From: Burkholderiaceae bacterium
Lineage (GTDB): Bacteria > Pseudomonadota > Gammaproteobacteria > Burkholderiales > Burkholderiaceae
DNA length: 15,552 nucleotides
Direction of reading: 5' to 3'
Assembly (NCBI GenBank): GCA_947461805.1
Contig: CANHMJ010000020.1
Span: 1-15,552, forward strand
The notes beneath the pieces are model-generated. The model worked only from the letters and a program-made list of their open reading frames with translations. It did no database searches and was not told where the DNA came from. Both the position numbers and the translations under genes were made by a program. Below are positions 8,115-15,517 of this stretch, piece after piece (the stretch's first letter is position 1; each line of letters begins with the position of its first letter).

Positions 8115-9026
8115 TCAATTATAAACACTGCGAATTAGGGTGCCGCAGGCTAATTCATCGAGTTCAGCCTCATCAATTCCGCGATCGCCTGGCGATCTGG
8201 CTCCCAAATTACCGAGGGCTCCACCGACGCTACCATCAACATCTAAATTGGTGAAATCAAATGCCTCGCGGTCCATTAAGTGCGATGGCACGATGTGGTG
8301 CATCGCCCGAAAGAGGTTTTCCACCCGGCCTGGATGTTTCTTTTCCCAGTCACGTAGCATTTGCTTCATCGCACCGCGCTGAAGATTAGGCTGACTTCCA
8401 CATAAATCGCATGGAATGATGGGGAACTGCATATCGTCTGCATACCGTTCGAGCAACTTTTCAGGCACGTAGGCAAGCGGACGAATCACGATGTGCTTAC
8501 CGTCATCGGATCGCAGCTTGGGTGGCATGCCCTTCAATTTGCCGGCATAAAACATATTAAGCAATAGAGTTTCTAGAATATCGTCGCGGTGATGGCCAAG
8601 GGCAATCTTAGTAGCGCCCAATTCATCGGCAACCCGATACAAAATTCCGCGCCGCAAACGAGAGCATAAACCGCAGGTTGTTTTACCCTCTGGTATCACG
8701 CGCTTCACAATACTATAAGTATCTTGCTCTTCAATGTGAAAGGGTACGCCTAAGCTGGTTAAATAGTTCGGAAGTGTTTCTGCTGGAAAATTCGGTTGTT
8801 TCTGATCTAAATTTACTGCAACAATTTCAAATTGGATAGGCGCTCTCTCTCGCAGCTTTAGCAAAATATCGAGCATTGCGTAGCTATCTTTGCCTCCCGA
8901 TACACACACCATCACTTTGTCACCATCCTCGATCATGCCAAAATCACCAATTGCTTGACCAACGAGTCGTGATAGTTTTTTCTCGAGTTTGTTTTCTTCA
9001 AACGCTGCTTTGCGAGGATCGTTCAC
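8115..9026 (-). CDS. ttcA: tRNA 2-thiocytidine(32) synthetase
   Basis: ATP-dependent, iron-sulfur enzyme that thiolates cytidine 32 of some tRNAs. It has 303 residues. The PP-loop SGGKDS is at 43-48. Family cysteines occur in CGLC (C118, C121) and IPCDLC (C206 and C209), matching the pattern in E. coli TtcA, where three Cys hold a 4Fe-4S cluster. LGHHRDDILETLLLN and FRAMHHIVPSHLMD are also typical. The start is GTG at 9026, with AAGG about eight bases upstream inside the end of folB; no nearer ATG gives a full N-terminus. Only four bases separate it from the folB stop, and four from the glmU ATG. The C-terminal 35 residues (Gly-, Asp- and Glu-rich) are less conserved but within family length. 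No disruption is seen. Confidence 0.97.
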   Translation of the reverse strand: MNDPRKAAFEENKLEKKLSRLVGQAIGDFGMIEDGDKVMVCVSGGKDSYAMLDILLKLRERAPIQFEIVAVNLDQKQPNFPAETLPNYLTSLGVPFHIEEQDTYSIVKRVIPEGKTTCGLCSRLRRGILYRVADELGATKIALGHHRDDILETLLLNMFYAGKLKGMPPKLRSDDGKHIVIRPLAYVPEKLLERYADDMQFPIIPCDLCGSQPNLQRGAMKQMLRDWEKKHPGRVENLFRAMHHIVPSHLMDREAFDFTNLDVDGSVGGALGNLGARSPGDRGIDEAELDELACGTLIRSVYN

Positions 9027-9030
9027 AGTC

Positions 9031-9438
9031 TTACCTTACCGTATCTGAATCTTTGAGGCGAAACACCTCAACGCCCACCGAATGGCAATCCGAATATACG
9101 TCTGGCTTAGCAGTGGAAACACGGGCTGCCATCACATTGGGGTGAGCCAGCATGGCCGCAACAATATCGTCGCAGAGGGTTTCTTGTAAATGGATGTGGC
9201 CTTTCTGGGCTCGGGTCCGAATGGTCTCGCGCATGAAGTCGTAATCGAGTACTTCATCCAAGGTATCTTTTGTTGGCGTATTGAGTACAAACGGTATGTA
9301 CAGATCAATATTCAGAATTACCCGCTGCTCTGCTTTTTTCTCAAAGTCATGTACGCCGATATTGATGTAAATCTCATAATCGCGCAAAAACAAACGGCGG
9401 CAATTGAGCAAGGAGGGGTGTGGCATAGCGTCTAGCAT
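9031..9438 (-). CDS. folB: Dihydroneopterin aldolase
   Basis: Folate biosynthesis: cleaves 7,8-dihydroneopterin to 6-hydroxymethyl-dihydropterin and glycolaldehyde, as a cytoplasmic octamer. With the ATG at 9438 it has 135 residues. Motifs: LFLRDYEIYINIGVHDFEK with the substrate-binding Glu33, LDYDFMRETI, LQETLCDDI (Glu86), and TAKPDVYSDCHSVGVEVFR with the catalytic Lys111. I prefer 9438 because it begins ten bases after the upstream SDR stop, with an AGG in range. An ATG at 9471 (146 residues) overlaps that gene, and one at 9426 would also serve. About 15 residues precede the conserved core, slightly more than usual, so the exact start is uncertain. Its partner upstream is a pteridine-reductase-like SDR. 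Confidence 0.93.
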   Translation of the reverse strand: MLDAMPHPSLLNCRRLFLRDYEIYINIGVHDFEKKAEQRVILNIDLYIPFVLNTPTKDTLDEVLDYDFMRETIRTRAQKGHIHLQETLCDDIVAAMLAHPNVMAARVSTAKPDVYSDCHSVGVEVFRLKDSDTVR

Positions 9439-9448
9439 TCTGTAAAGC

Positions 9449-10270
9449 CTATTCTGTTTTAAACATAACATCGCGCGATGATGGCATTAAATGCTGCCCT
9501 CCATCTACGTAAATTGTGGTGCCCGTAATCGCATTCGACTCCGCAATAAAAACTGCGGCTTTTGCAATATCGATTGGTGTGGATGAGCGCTTTAATGGCG
9601 TCATTGTATGGGCTGCCTTAAAGCTATCCTCAGACTGCGGCCCAGACGGAAGTGAAATACCAGGCGCTAATCCAACCACGCGCAGATACGGGGCGAAATC
9701 CATCGCCATCATTTGGCTCGCATACTCCAGCGCGCCCTTCGAGAGGGTGTATGAAAAATAATCGGGGTTGAGATTAATCAGCTTCTGATCGAGTAGTTGT
9801 ATCACTGCCGGAATATCGCCATTGGGCGAAGAATCTACTGCTCTGGATTTTTGCTGTCGGTAGAGGAGTTGCGCCAAGAGGACTGGCGCTAAAACATTCA
9901 CCTGCATCATCTTCTGAAAAAAAGCCGCGTTAATGAGCTCAGGCTCTGCACTGGCCCGGTCATACTCAAACTGTGAGGCGCTATTGACGATGCAATCCAG
10001 AGCGCCCATATTGACTGTGACAGCCTTAAACAAAGCAGTAATTTCTGACTCGCTGGCTAAATCAGCCCGAAACGCCATTGCTCTTGAGCCTAATTTCTGA
10101 ATCGCAGTAACCGTTTCATCGGCCTCCGTTTTAGATTGCCCAAAATGCACGGCAACATCCCAGCCTTGTTCTGCAAAATGAATGGCAATAGCCTGCCCCA
10201 CGCGCTTTGCAGCGCCGGTGACCAAAACGCATTTTTTGGCCTTGGGTGAGGTAAGGGAGCTTGAATTCAC
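9449..10270 (-). CDS. Pteridine reductase-like SDR (PTR1/FolM type)
   Basis: Short-chain dehydrogenase/reductase of 273 residues, probably NADPH-dependent and acting on pterins. The cofactor loop is TGAAKRVG (18-25), the TGxxxRxG form found in PTR1 and FolM rather than the usual TGxxxGxG. NSAS is at 96-99. The catalytic set D161, Y174, K178 has exactly the spacing of Leishmania PTR1 (D181, Y194, K198), and YTLSKGALE follows the PTR1 pattern. The C-terminal segment GTTIYVDGGQHL is standard for the superfamily. The start is GTG at 10270 with a purine-rich AAGAGAAAAA upstream. It heads the folB-ttcA-glmU-glmS run, and the pairing with folB supports a dihydropteridine or dihydromonapterin reductase role. 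A generic SDR function remains possible. It lies 24 bases from the divergent MidA gene. Confidence 0.85.
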   Translation of the reverse strand: MNSSSLTSPKAKKCVLVTGAAKRVGQAIAIHFAEQGWDVAVHFGQSKTEADETVTAIQKLGSRAMAFRADLASESEITALFKAVTVNMGALDCIVNSASQFEYDRASAEPELINAAFFQKMMQVNVLAPVLLAQLLYRQQKSRAVDSSPNGDIPAVIQLLDQKLINLNPDYFSYTLSKGALEYASQMMAMDFAPYLRVVGLAPGISLPSGPQSEDSFKAAHTMTPLKRSSTPIDIAKAAVFIAESNAITGTTIYVDGGQHLMPSSRDVMFKTE

Positions 10271-10294
10271 GTTTTTCTCTTAGACTAGCGAGTT
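10271..10294. promoter_or_regulatory. Very short divergent intergenic region
   Basis: Only 24 bases separate the divergent GTG of the SDR gene and the ATG of the MidA-like gene. Two complete promoters cannot fit, so the -10/-35 elements of at least one gene must lie within the other gene's 5' coding part. No clear hexamers are visible in the gap itself. Confidence 0.4.
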
Positions 10295-11479
10295 ATGGAT
10301 ATTACCTTGACCGACACTGAAAAGGCGCATAGCGCAAGCTTAAGCGCAGAAATTGCTCTAGAAGTAGCATCGCACCGGGGTTTCTTGCCTTTTTCGCGCT
10401 ACATGGAGATGGTCTTGTACCAAGCCGGCAGTGGCTATTACAGTGCCGGTGCACATAAATTAGGAAGTGGCGGGGACTTCACTACCGCCCCAGAGATTAG
10501 TCCTTTTTTTGGCATGGCACTGACCAATGCCATCCTGCCCGTCTTAGAGGCATTTCGGTCCGAAGGTAAACCAACCCGCATTCTGGAGTTTGGCGCTGGA
10601 ACAGGTAAGTTAGCGGCATCCATCCTTCATCGCCTAACGGAGCTCAATTTTCCCTTAGACCACTATGGCATTCTCGAAATCGCTCCTGATTTAGCACAGC
10701 GTCAGCGCACCTTGTTAGAAGAAACGAAAAATGATCTGCAATGCTCAACCGCAATCGACTGGCTAAGCGCCCTGCCTAGTAAATTTGAGGGGGTCATCAT
10801 CGCAAATGAAGTACTGGATGCGATACCGTGCGAACGTATTGTTTACCAACAAGGAGCGTGGCATTTGCAAGGGGTGGTCATTAAAAATGGTGCCTTTGCT
10901 TTAGAGATCGGGCCCGCAGTGGACCCGCAGTTATTGCCGGACTATCTCCTTACCCACTCTTTTGCCGAGGGCTACACCACCGAAATCCATCCACAAAGTG
11001 TGGCCTGGATTGCGGCCGTAACTCAGGCGCTGACGAGTGGTCTTTTAATTACTCTGGATTATGGGTTTCCGGCGAGCGAGTTTTTTCACCCGCAGCGTGA
11101 GCAAGGGACATTGATGGCCCACCATCGTCACCACGCCATTACTGATCCACTGTATCTACCTGGTCTGTGCGATCTAACGAGTCATGTGGAATGGTCTTCC
11201 ATTTCGAGCGCGGCCCTTGCTGCTGGAGCGGACGAAATCTATTTCAACAATCAAGGTAACTTCTTATTGGAAGCCGGTATTGGTGATTTAGTTTTGGAGA
11301 AAATGGATCCGGCTAACGCGACTGCTTTTTTACCGGTCTCCAATGCCTTACAAAAATTGTTATCAGAAGCAGAGATGGGGGAGTTATTTAAAGTCTTTGC
11401 ATTCAAAAAGAATCTGCCCAGACTCTCGCTAGACATGCTTCCAGGCTTAGGCGGCCGTAACCGACTCCACAGCCTGTAA
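10295..11479 (+). CDS. SAM-dependent methyltransferase, MidA/NDUFAF7 family (DUF185)
   Basis: Class I methyltransferase of 394 residues. Motifs: GDFTTAPEISPFFG (60-73), the DUF185 signature; SAM-binding ILEFGAGTGKLA (96-107); IIANEVLDAIPCERIV; and LLITLDYGFPASEFFHPQREQGTLMAHHRHH. The eukaryotic homologue NDUFAF7 dimethylates an arginine of the 49-kDa subunit (NDUFS2) of complex I and is needed for early assembly. In bacteria the substrate is generally not established, though NuoD is an obvious candidate. It is the only complete plus-strand gene here. It is divergent from the SDR (24-base gap), and its last 33 bases overlap the 3' end of cca. The ATG at 10295 has only a weak GAG upstream. Family assignment is strong; role in complex I is inference. 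Confidence 0.93.
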   Translation: MDITLTDTEKAHSASLSAEIALEVASHRGFLPFSRYMEMVLYQAGSGYYSAGAHKLGSGGDFTTAPEISPFFGMALTNAILPVLEAFRSEGKPTRILEFGAGTGKLAASILHRLTELNFPLDHYGILEIAPDLAQRQRTLLEETKNDLQCSTAIDWLSALPSKFEGVIIANEVLDAIPCERIVYQQGAWHLQGVVIKNGAFALEIGPAVDPQLLPDYLLTHSFAEGYTTEIHPQSVAWIAAVTQALTSGLLITLDYGFPASEFFHPQREQGTLMAHHRHHAITDPLYLPGLCDLTSHVEWSSISSAALAAGADEIYFNNQGNFLLEAGIGDLVLEKMDPANATAFLPVSNALQKLLSEAEMGELFKVFAFKKNLPRLSLDMLPGLGGRNRLHSL

Positions 11480-12580
11480 TCGTGCAGCATCGATTGCGGT
11501 GCGAATGCATTCACCCTGCTGCCGCTCTGCTACCGAAAGGCCCTCAATCACAGTTTGACTATCAACGGCCTGCGCTGCTGCTAGGGCGGAGCTGATTCTC
11601 TCCACGTGCAAATGTAAAACACTGGCTAGTGCGATTAGTTTTTCTGCGCGCTCGGGCTTGCGCCAAACATCGGCTCGGTTAAACCAAGCCAGAATATCAA
11701 CTGCGCTAATGCCTTGCTGTGTCACTCTTTTTTTTAGCGCTGAGAACAGTTCTGAAAAATCCCGGGTGCTGTGTGGCATACGGATTGTTTCTGACCATTG
11801 GCGAATGGCGTCTTCACTGAGATCGGCTAAAAGCACGGCACAAACTGAATCTACGTCTGCTACTTTGTTTGCCGCTAATAAATCAAAGTCGCTAGCCAGC
11901 TGTTTCTTTGATTGTGGATTCTCACAAACTGCAATGAAGGGTTGCGGCAAAAATTGGTCTGCAGCGCCAGTCTCTAAAAGGACTTCAACCATGCGCAGCG
12001 GATCTGCTGAACCCATGCCTCGACCCAGCTCTTGCCATACGCGTTCTGGCGATAATGCCGATAACTCGCCCGAACGCACAATGGCGTGCAGTGCCTCCTG
12101 CGTTTCGGGTGCAATGGTAAATGTTGGAAAGCGCGCAGCAAATCGAGCAATGCGCAATAAACGCAACGGGTCTTCTGCAAAGGCAGCGGACACATGACGA
12201 AATACTTTAGCCTCTATGTCGTTTTGACCGCCATAGGGATCGATGATGGGGCCTACTAATGCGCCGGTGTCATCGACGCGCTGAGCCATCGCATTGATGG
12301 TGAGGTCACGCCGTTGTAAATCTTGCTCTAAGGTGACCGAAGGATCGGCATAAAAATGAAATCCCTGGTAACCGATGCCTGTTTTTCGCTCGGTCCGAGC
12401 TAAGGCATATTCGGCATGGGTTTGGGGATGCAAAAAGACGGGGAAGTCTTTACCAACGGGTTGGTAGCCCAGTGCAATCATTTCCCCAGCGCTACTTCCG
12501 ACCACCACATAATCAATGTCGTTCACCGGGATACCCATAACAGCGTCCCGTATTGCTCCGCCAACGGCGTAGATGTTCAA
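11447..12580 (-). CDS. cca: CCA tRNA nucleotidyltransferase with a degenerate HD region
   Basis: Adds or repairs the 3'-terminal CCA of tRNA from CTP and ATP. It has 377 residues; E. coli Cca has 412. The class II nucleotidyltransferase core is intact: GGAIRD (7-12), metal ligands D21 and D23 in NDIDYVVVG, RRDLTINA (90-97), and DPLRLLRIARFAARF with SPERVWQEL. Where bacterial Cca proteins carry the HD phosphohydrolase (HDLGKG and HxxGHG), this one has only LADLSED around residue 253, and the histidines are gone. The start is TTG at 12580: it overlaps the upstream stop as TTGA, has GGAG nine bases before it, and begins exactly at the conserved MNIYAVGG. Third gene of the lytic transglycosylase run. 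Tail-to-tail overlap with the MidA gene leaves no room for an intergenic terminator. Confidence 0.95.
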   Translation of the reverse strand: MNIYAVGGAIRDAVMGIPVNDIDYVVVGSSAGEMIALGYQPVGKDFPVFLHPQTHAEYALARTERKTGIGYQGFHFYADPSVTLEQDLQRRDLTINAMAQRVDDTGALVGPIIDPYGGQNDIEAKVFRHVSAAFAEDPLRLLRIARFAARFPTFTIAPETQEALHAIVRSGELSALSPERVWQELGRGMGSADPLRMVEVLLETGAADQFLPQPFIAVCENPQSKKQLASDFDLLAANKVADVDSVCAVLLADLSEDAIRQWSETIRMPHSTRDFSELFSALKKRVTQQGISAVDILAWFNRADVWRKPERAEKLIALASVLHLHVERISSALAAAQAVDSQTVIEGLSVAERQQGECIRTAIDAARLQAVESVTAA

Positions 12581-13488
12581 ACCAACAGACTCCGAATCGA
12601 TTGGCGCGATATGCCGAAGGTAGTGATCAGATCATCTGCTGCAGTCGGCGGTAATACGTTGGGTAACTGCATGGATGCAATGTTGTCACGCGACATCAAG
12701 GTGGGCACGGGCAAAAATTCGAACATCAATGCTTGTAGATAACCCACGAAGGCTGGCATTGGAATGACACGCGTTGTCGTTTTTGCTTTTAAGGCCGCAA
12801 AACGAACCAGCTCTGCCATGCTGAGCACTTCAGGACCCACTAAAGAATAGGTTTGGTGAATGGTTTGCTTCATCGTAATCGCGGCGACAAATGCGGCAGC
12901 CACATCATTGACGCTCACCGGCTGAAACAGTGCCTGCGCATTCGCCAAGGGAATGACTGGAAATACTTTTGCCAAGTTGGCAAACAGATTGATGAATTGA
13001 TCGTCTTGTCCAAAAATAACGGAAGGCCTAAAAATAGTCCAATCCAATCCACTGGCTCTTACTGCGGCTTCGCCATCGCCTTTGCTGCGTTGGTACATCG
13101 ATGGCCCGTGCGAGTCTGCGCCTAATGCGCTCATATGCAAATAGCGCTTGATGCCATTGGCTTTCATTGCAGCGATGCAATGGGTTGGTAGCAATACATG
13201 GGCGCGCTCAAATACTTTGCCATACGGCTTGGCTGGACGATCGTGCAAAACACCGACTAAATTAATGACGGTGCCGCCTGACTTTACCTGACTGCATAGA
13301 CTATTTAAAGTGACTTGATCATTAACATCGGCCTGAACGAGGTGGACGCTTGGCAGCAAACGAAAATCACGTGCTGCCGCTAAATGGCGCGTTGGCAACA
13401 ATACCGAATAGCCCTCACGCTGCAGTCTGCGGACCAGTACGCTGCCTACAAATCCATTACCGCCAATTACTAGTACATCGTATTTCAT
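12577..13488 (-). CDS. Atypical SDR / NAD(P)-binding epimerase-like protein (complex I NDUFA9 family)
   Basis: Extended/atypical short-chain dehydrogenase of 303 residues. The Rossmann loop GGNGFVGS is at the N-terminus (about 9-16). INLVGVL, HMSALGAD, YQRSKGDGEAAVRASGLDWTIFRPSVIFG and PVSVNDVAAAF are typical of the NDUFA9-like group, which binds NAD(P)H but often lacks a proven reaction. The human relative NDUFA9 is an accessory subunit of respiratory complex I; the bacterial protein is not known to me to be a complex I subunit. The C-terminal third is hydrophobic in places (AFVGYLQALMFEFLPVP) and may contact the membrane. The ATG at 13488 overlaps the transglycosylase stop as ATGA, and its own stop overlaps the cca TTG. 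A sugar-nucleotide epimerase or NmrA-like role cannot be excluded. Confidence 0.88.
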   Translation of the reverse strand: MKYDVLVIGGNGFVGSVLVRRLQREGYSVLLPTRHLAAARDFRLLPSVHLVQADVNDQVTLNSLCSQVKSGGTVINLVGVLHDRPAKPYGKVFERAHVLLPTHCIAAMKANGIKRYLHMSALGADSHGPSMYQRSKGDGEAAVRASGLDWTIFRPSVIFGQDDQFINLFANLAKVFPVIPLANAQALFQPVSVNDVAAAFVAAITMKQTIHQTYSLVGPEVLSMAELVRFAALKAKTTTRVIPMPAFVGYLQALMFEFLPVPTLMSRDNIASMQLPNVLPPTAADDLITTFGISRQSIRSLLV

Positions 13489-15455
13489 GGCAACTCACTT
13501 TGAATTGCAGCCTTGGGTGCAATAGTTCCAAGGCGCTGTTTTAAAGAAATGGTTTGGCCAGTCATCACACCCGAGTAATAACTGGCATTGGACAATACGT
13601 TTTTAACGTAGGTTCTGGTTTCATGAAACGGTATGGTCTCTGCAAAAATAGCGCCCTCAACGGGAGCATTTAAGCGTTCGCGCCATAACTTAGAACGGGA
13701 TGGGCCGGCATTGTAGGCGGCCGATGCCAACACCCACGATCCGTCTAAATCCACCAGCACCATATTGAGGTAGTTGCTTCCCAAGGTTAAATTGGTATTG
13801 GTGTCTTTTAGCTTTTCCTGCGTATACGATGTCATGCCAATTTTCTTAGCAACGTACTTGGCTGTATTGGGCATGACTTGCATCAAACCAGATGCGCCGA
13901 CGGATGAAGTGGCATTCATAATGAAGCGTGACTCTTGCCGAATTAATCCGTAAGCCCACGCTAAATTGAGATCAATTTGCCTAGCGATGGGAGTGAGCTC
14001 CTCGCGGTAGGGCGTTGGAAAGCGCAAGGTGAAATCATGCTCTGCTTTAGTTCGATCTGCCGTATTGACGGTCCGATCGTAGAGCTGGATGCGTTTTGCG
14101 TATTCGGCTGCCGCTAACAACTCTTTATCGCTCATGCCACGCAACTCCCAATTCCATTCGCGATTACCCTCAAAACGCAAATTCATGGCATAAAAACGCT
14201 CACCCCGCACAAAGCCTTTGCGCTCAGCCATGGGCTTGATTTCTTGATCCGTTACCCGAACCCGAACTGGAATTTGGGTTTTCTTGCCAAGCTCTTCGCG
14301 CGCCAATTGCCCATAAAAATTAAATTGCTCATGAATCAGCTCGTACTGCTCTTTTCCTTTGGCACCTTGCCCTGTAGCCTCGAGCGACCGCCCATACCAA
14401 TAGGTCCACGCAGGATCTTTCTGCCGTAACGCAGGGTTCATGGTCTCAATGGCATCCCGCACCAAAGGCCAATCCTGTGCGCGCAATGCTGCTCGCACTT
14501 TCCACTCCTGACTTTCCGTCGACAGTAGCTCACTAAAGCCCAAGTCGTGCTGCATCCGATAGACATCATCTGCCCTGAGGTCTTGGCGCTTAGCCAAAAA
14601 CTGGCCGATTACGCCCCACCCTGCTGCTTGGTTTTCTTTGCTATAACGGCCTGCACTTTGCGAAAAATCCCGATAGGCTTTTACTGGATCGGCCCTTGCT
14701 GCCTTCACTACCTCGCTAATTGGATCCTCTCCCGCCATTTTGCGACCCATGGTTTCGAGTCCCATTTCGGCAGCGCTGCGCCCATAGGCTTTTGCTTCGG
14801 CTGGTGTGATGGCCCCAGCGTTCAGTAATAAAGGGACTAATTCCTGACACCCCTGACCATAAAACTTAGGATCTAACATGACTAAACGTGCGTCGTGCGC
14901 CGTCTTTGCTGCTATTTCACCCTGGGCTAGGCGGGATTGCAGGGCATAGCATTTCACTGAGGTGTCATCGTCCAATACAAATTTAGGGTATTCGGCGTCA
15001 AATGCACGCCAGTCTTTGCGCTTTCCCAGTACCAGCAACCAGTCATTGCGCATGCGGTCTGCCAAGGCAGTACCCTCATATCTATTCAAAAATCCCATGA
15101 CCTGGCTATCTGCCGTTGTCTCGGCACGTGCCATACCGCCCGCATCAAACAGCTGAGGTTTGATCTTGAAATACTCGACGTAATCACCCATGATGTAGCT
15201 TGGCAAACTGGCAGCAAGCTGTTGGGCACGCGCCGCATCATTTTTGCGGGCAGCCTCCCGCAACTCAATGAACGTTCTGTCTGCCTCAGTCAATTCCAGC
15301 GGGGTATTGGCTGGTTTCACTGGTTTTTTTGCCAGCACATTCCCCTGAGCAATAAAGAGCGCGCAACAGACCAGAATGGCTGTTAGCATCCATTTGAGGG
15401 AGTTCATGTGCGGCAATGCTGGAAAAAGTCGATCCGTGCGAATAAATGGCGTCAT
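13485..15455 (-). CDS. Soluble lytic murein transglycosylase (Slt70-like, family 1)
   Basis: Periplasmic enzyme cleaving the MurNAc-GlcNAc bond of peptidoglycan to give 1,6-anhydroMurNAc ends. It has 656 residues from the ATG at 15455. A large alpha-helical superhelix (U and L domains) fills the first ~490 residues, and the C-terminal catalytic domain follows. That domain shows GLIRQESRF with catalytic Glu508, SSVGASGLMQVMPNTA, LGSNYLNMVL and SAAYNAGPSR. The export signal is hydrophobic WMLTAILVCCALFIAQG followed by a VLA/KK cleavage-like site. An in-frame ATG at 15407 (residue 17) would give a more classic short signal peptide, MNSLKW; neither start has a well-spaced Shine-Dalgarno, so the true start is open. 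First gene of a coupled run with the NDUFA9-like gene and cca, and divergent from the gene at 15518. Confidence 0.95.
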   Translation of the reverse strand: MTPFIRTDRLFPALPHMNSLKWMLTAILVCCALFIAQGNVLAKKPVKPANTPLELTEADRTFIELREAARKNDAARAQQLAASLPSYIMGDYVEYFKIKPQLFDAGGMARAETTADSQVMGFLNRYEGTALADRMRNDWLLVLGKRKDWRAFDAEYPKFVLDDDTSVKCYALQSRLAQGEIAAKTAHDARLVMLDPKFYGQGCQELVPLLLNAGAITPAEAKAYGRSAAEMGLETMGRKMAGEDPISEVVKAARADPVKAYRDFSQSAGRYSKENQAAGWGVIGQFLAKRQDLRADDVYRMQHDLGFSELLSTESQEWKVRAALRAQDWPLVRDAIETMNPALRQKDPAWTYWYGRSLEATGQGAKGKEQYELIHEQFNFYGQLAREELGKKTQIPVRVRVTDQEIKPMAERKGFVRGERFYAMNLRFEGNREWNWELRGMSDKELLAAAEYAKRIQLYDRTVNTADRTKAEHDFTLRFPTPYREELTPIARQIDLNLAWAYGLIRQESRFIMNATSSVGASGLMQVMPNTAKYVAKKIGMTSYTQEKLKDTNTNLTLGSNYLNMVLVDLDGSWVLASAAYNAGPSRSKLWRERLNAPVEGAIFAETIPFHETRTYVKNVLSNASYYSGVMTGQTISLKQRLGTIAPKAAIQSELP

Positions 15456-15517
15456 CCCTATAGTCTAACTTTTATTTGTTTTTTCATTCACAGCACGCTT
15501 GCTTGATACTATTTCGT
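15456..15517. promoter_or_regulatory. Divergent promoter region between slt and the right-edge gene
   Basis: AT-rich 62-base region between divergent starts. For the plus strand, TGATACTAT (15504-15512) fits an extended -10 (TGnTAnnnT). It would place transcription start at or next to the ATG at 15518, and no Shine-Dalgarno precedes that ATG, so a leaderless message is possible. No good -35 lies 16-18 bases upstream. For the minus strand only weak -10-like matches (TAGACT) are seen. The assignment is tentative. Confidence 0.35.

Noticed and set aside
11658..12197. 179-codon plus-strand open frame
   Set aside because: It lies entirely antisense to cca, whose motifs are clear. Its composition (Ser-, Arg- and Ala-rich) is that of a shadow frame, and it has no recognisable domain.
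12416..12742. 108-codon plus-strand open frame
   Set aside because: Antisense to the junction of cca and the epimerase gene; no motif or ribosome site supports it.
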